Positions 63,591-64,000 of a DNA stretch of 64,000 nucleotides are shown here, in pieces (position 1 is the first letter of the stretch; every line of letters begins with the position of its first letter). Both the position numbers and the translations under genes were made by a program. Below the pieces are notes generated by a model. It was not told the DNA's origin. It was given only the letters and a program-made list of their open reading frames with translations, and did no database searches. This DNA is from Paraglomus occultum (taxonomy: Eukaryota; Glomeromycota; Glomeromycetes; Paraglomerales; Paraglomeraceae), in contig CAJVPJ010000027.1 of NCBI GenBank assembly GCA_910592205.1, positions 1 through 64,000 of the forward strand, in the 5' to 3' direction.

Positions 63591-64000
63591 AATATTTCAG
63601 TCAACCGCAAATTTTTAGTTTTGTTTGTTATATTAAATTTTTTATATTTAATTTTTTAATATTAATAAGTAAAACAATTTAGTGACAGCACGTACTTTAT
63701 ATTGTCTACAGCAAGCTTGTTGTTAGTCAACATTAAATAGGGTTTTTGAGTACTCTCCCTCGTTTTACGACAAAATATTGTCAAATGTACAGTTTACAAT
63801 ACAGTTTACAATAATAAAACATTTAATGCCATGATGATATTTTGTTAAGTGACAAAGTTTTTTTCAGATATGACTATGTGTGTTGTCAGCATTAAGACGA
63901 TGTTTAATAGTAATTCAGCATAGTTCATACGTTCACTGAGCGAAATAACCATGATGCAGTAAATTTTGTTATACAAGACTGTTTCAAAATAACCTTGTCG
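63591..64000. other. AT-rich right edge, no gene seen
   Basis: Sequence after the transposon relic; no frame or repeat can be supported apart from ACAGTTTACAAT repeated twice near 63790-63812. Confidence 0.45.

Overview
The window is a nuclear contig of a filamentous or early-diverging fungus. It is AT-rich, its genes carry many short GT-AG introns (often 60-120 nt), and it holds fungal-only genes (two subunits of the DASH kinetochore complex, HSK3 and DAD3). Diverged repeat-family remnants at about 27-28 kb resemble coiled-coil multicopy proteins I associate with arbuscular mycorrhizal fungi (Glomeromycotina). That phylum call is inference; 'fungus' is firm.

Layout. 1-6 kb: HST2-type sirtuin (-), NAC beta (+), a possible 57-residue tail-anchored microprotein (-), and an SDR-like protein (+). 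6-8.5 kb: HSK3 (-) and the zinc GTPase chaperone ZNG1 (+) share a 119-bp promoter. 10-16 kb: PKA catalytic subunit, an unrecognised multi-exon gene, and proteasome subunit RPN10 followed by a 15-bp minisatellite. 16.8-18.1 kb: cyclin L-like gene (-). 18-20.6 kb: a gene-free stretch with an internally deleted pogo-type transposon that has perfect 17-bp terminal inverted repeats. 20.7-25.8 kb: DOMON-cytochrome b561 oxidoreductase (+), LOA1/VPS66-type acyltransferase (-), and mitoribosomal protein mS23 (+). 26-31 kb: accessory region with a decayed repeat family, small unrecognised ORFs, and a small secreted cysteine-rich protein. 33-43 kb: V-ATPase subunit a (-), PDRG1-like prefoldin (+), a bromodomain-kinase fusion (-), and signal peptidase SEC11 (-). 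43-47 kb: gene desert. 47-54 kb: P4-ATPase (+), DAD3 (-), and a C2H2 zinc-finger protein (+). 54-59.6 kb: gene desert. 59.6-62.3 kb: methylenetetrahydrofolate reductase (+). From 62.9 kb: a frameshifted DUF7869-like transposon protein.

Most recognisable genes are housekeeping: chromatin and cell cycle (sirtuin, cyclin L, HSK3, DAD3), proteostasis (NAC, RPN10, SEC11, PDRG1), membranes and pH (V-ATPase, flippase, acyltransferase), signalling (PKA), and one-carbon metabolism. They are not arranged as a metabolic cluster. The most unusual item is the single-gene fusion of an atypical bromodomain to an atypical protein kinase at 37.6-41.4 kb. Exon coordinates were worked out by hand from splice motifs and codon phase. 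Where the phases close exactly this is stated; the other models are approximate.
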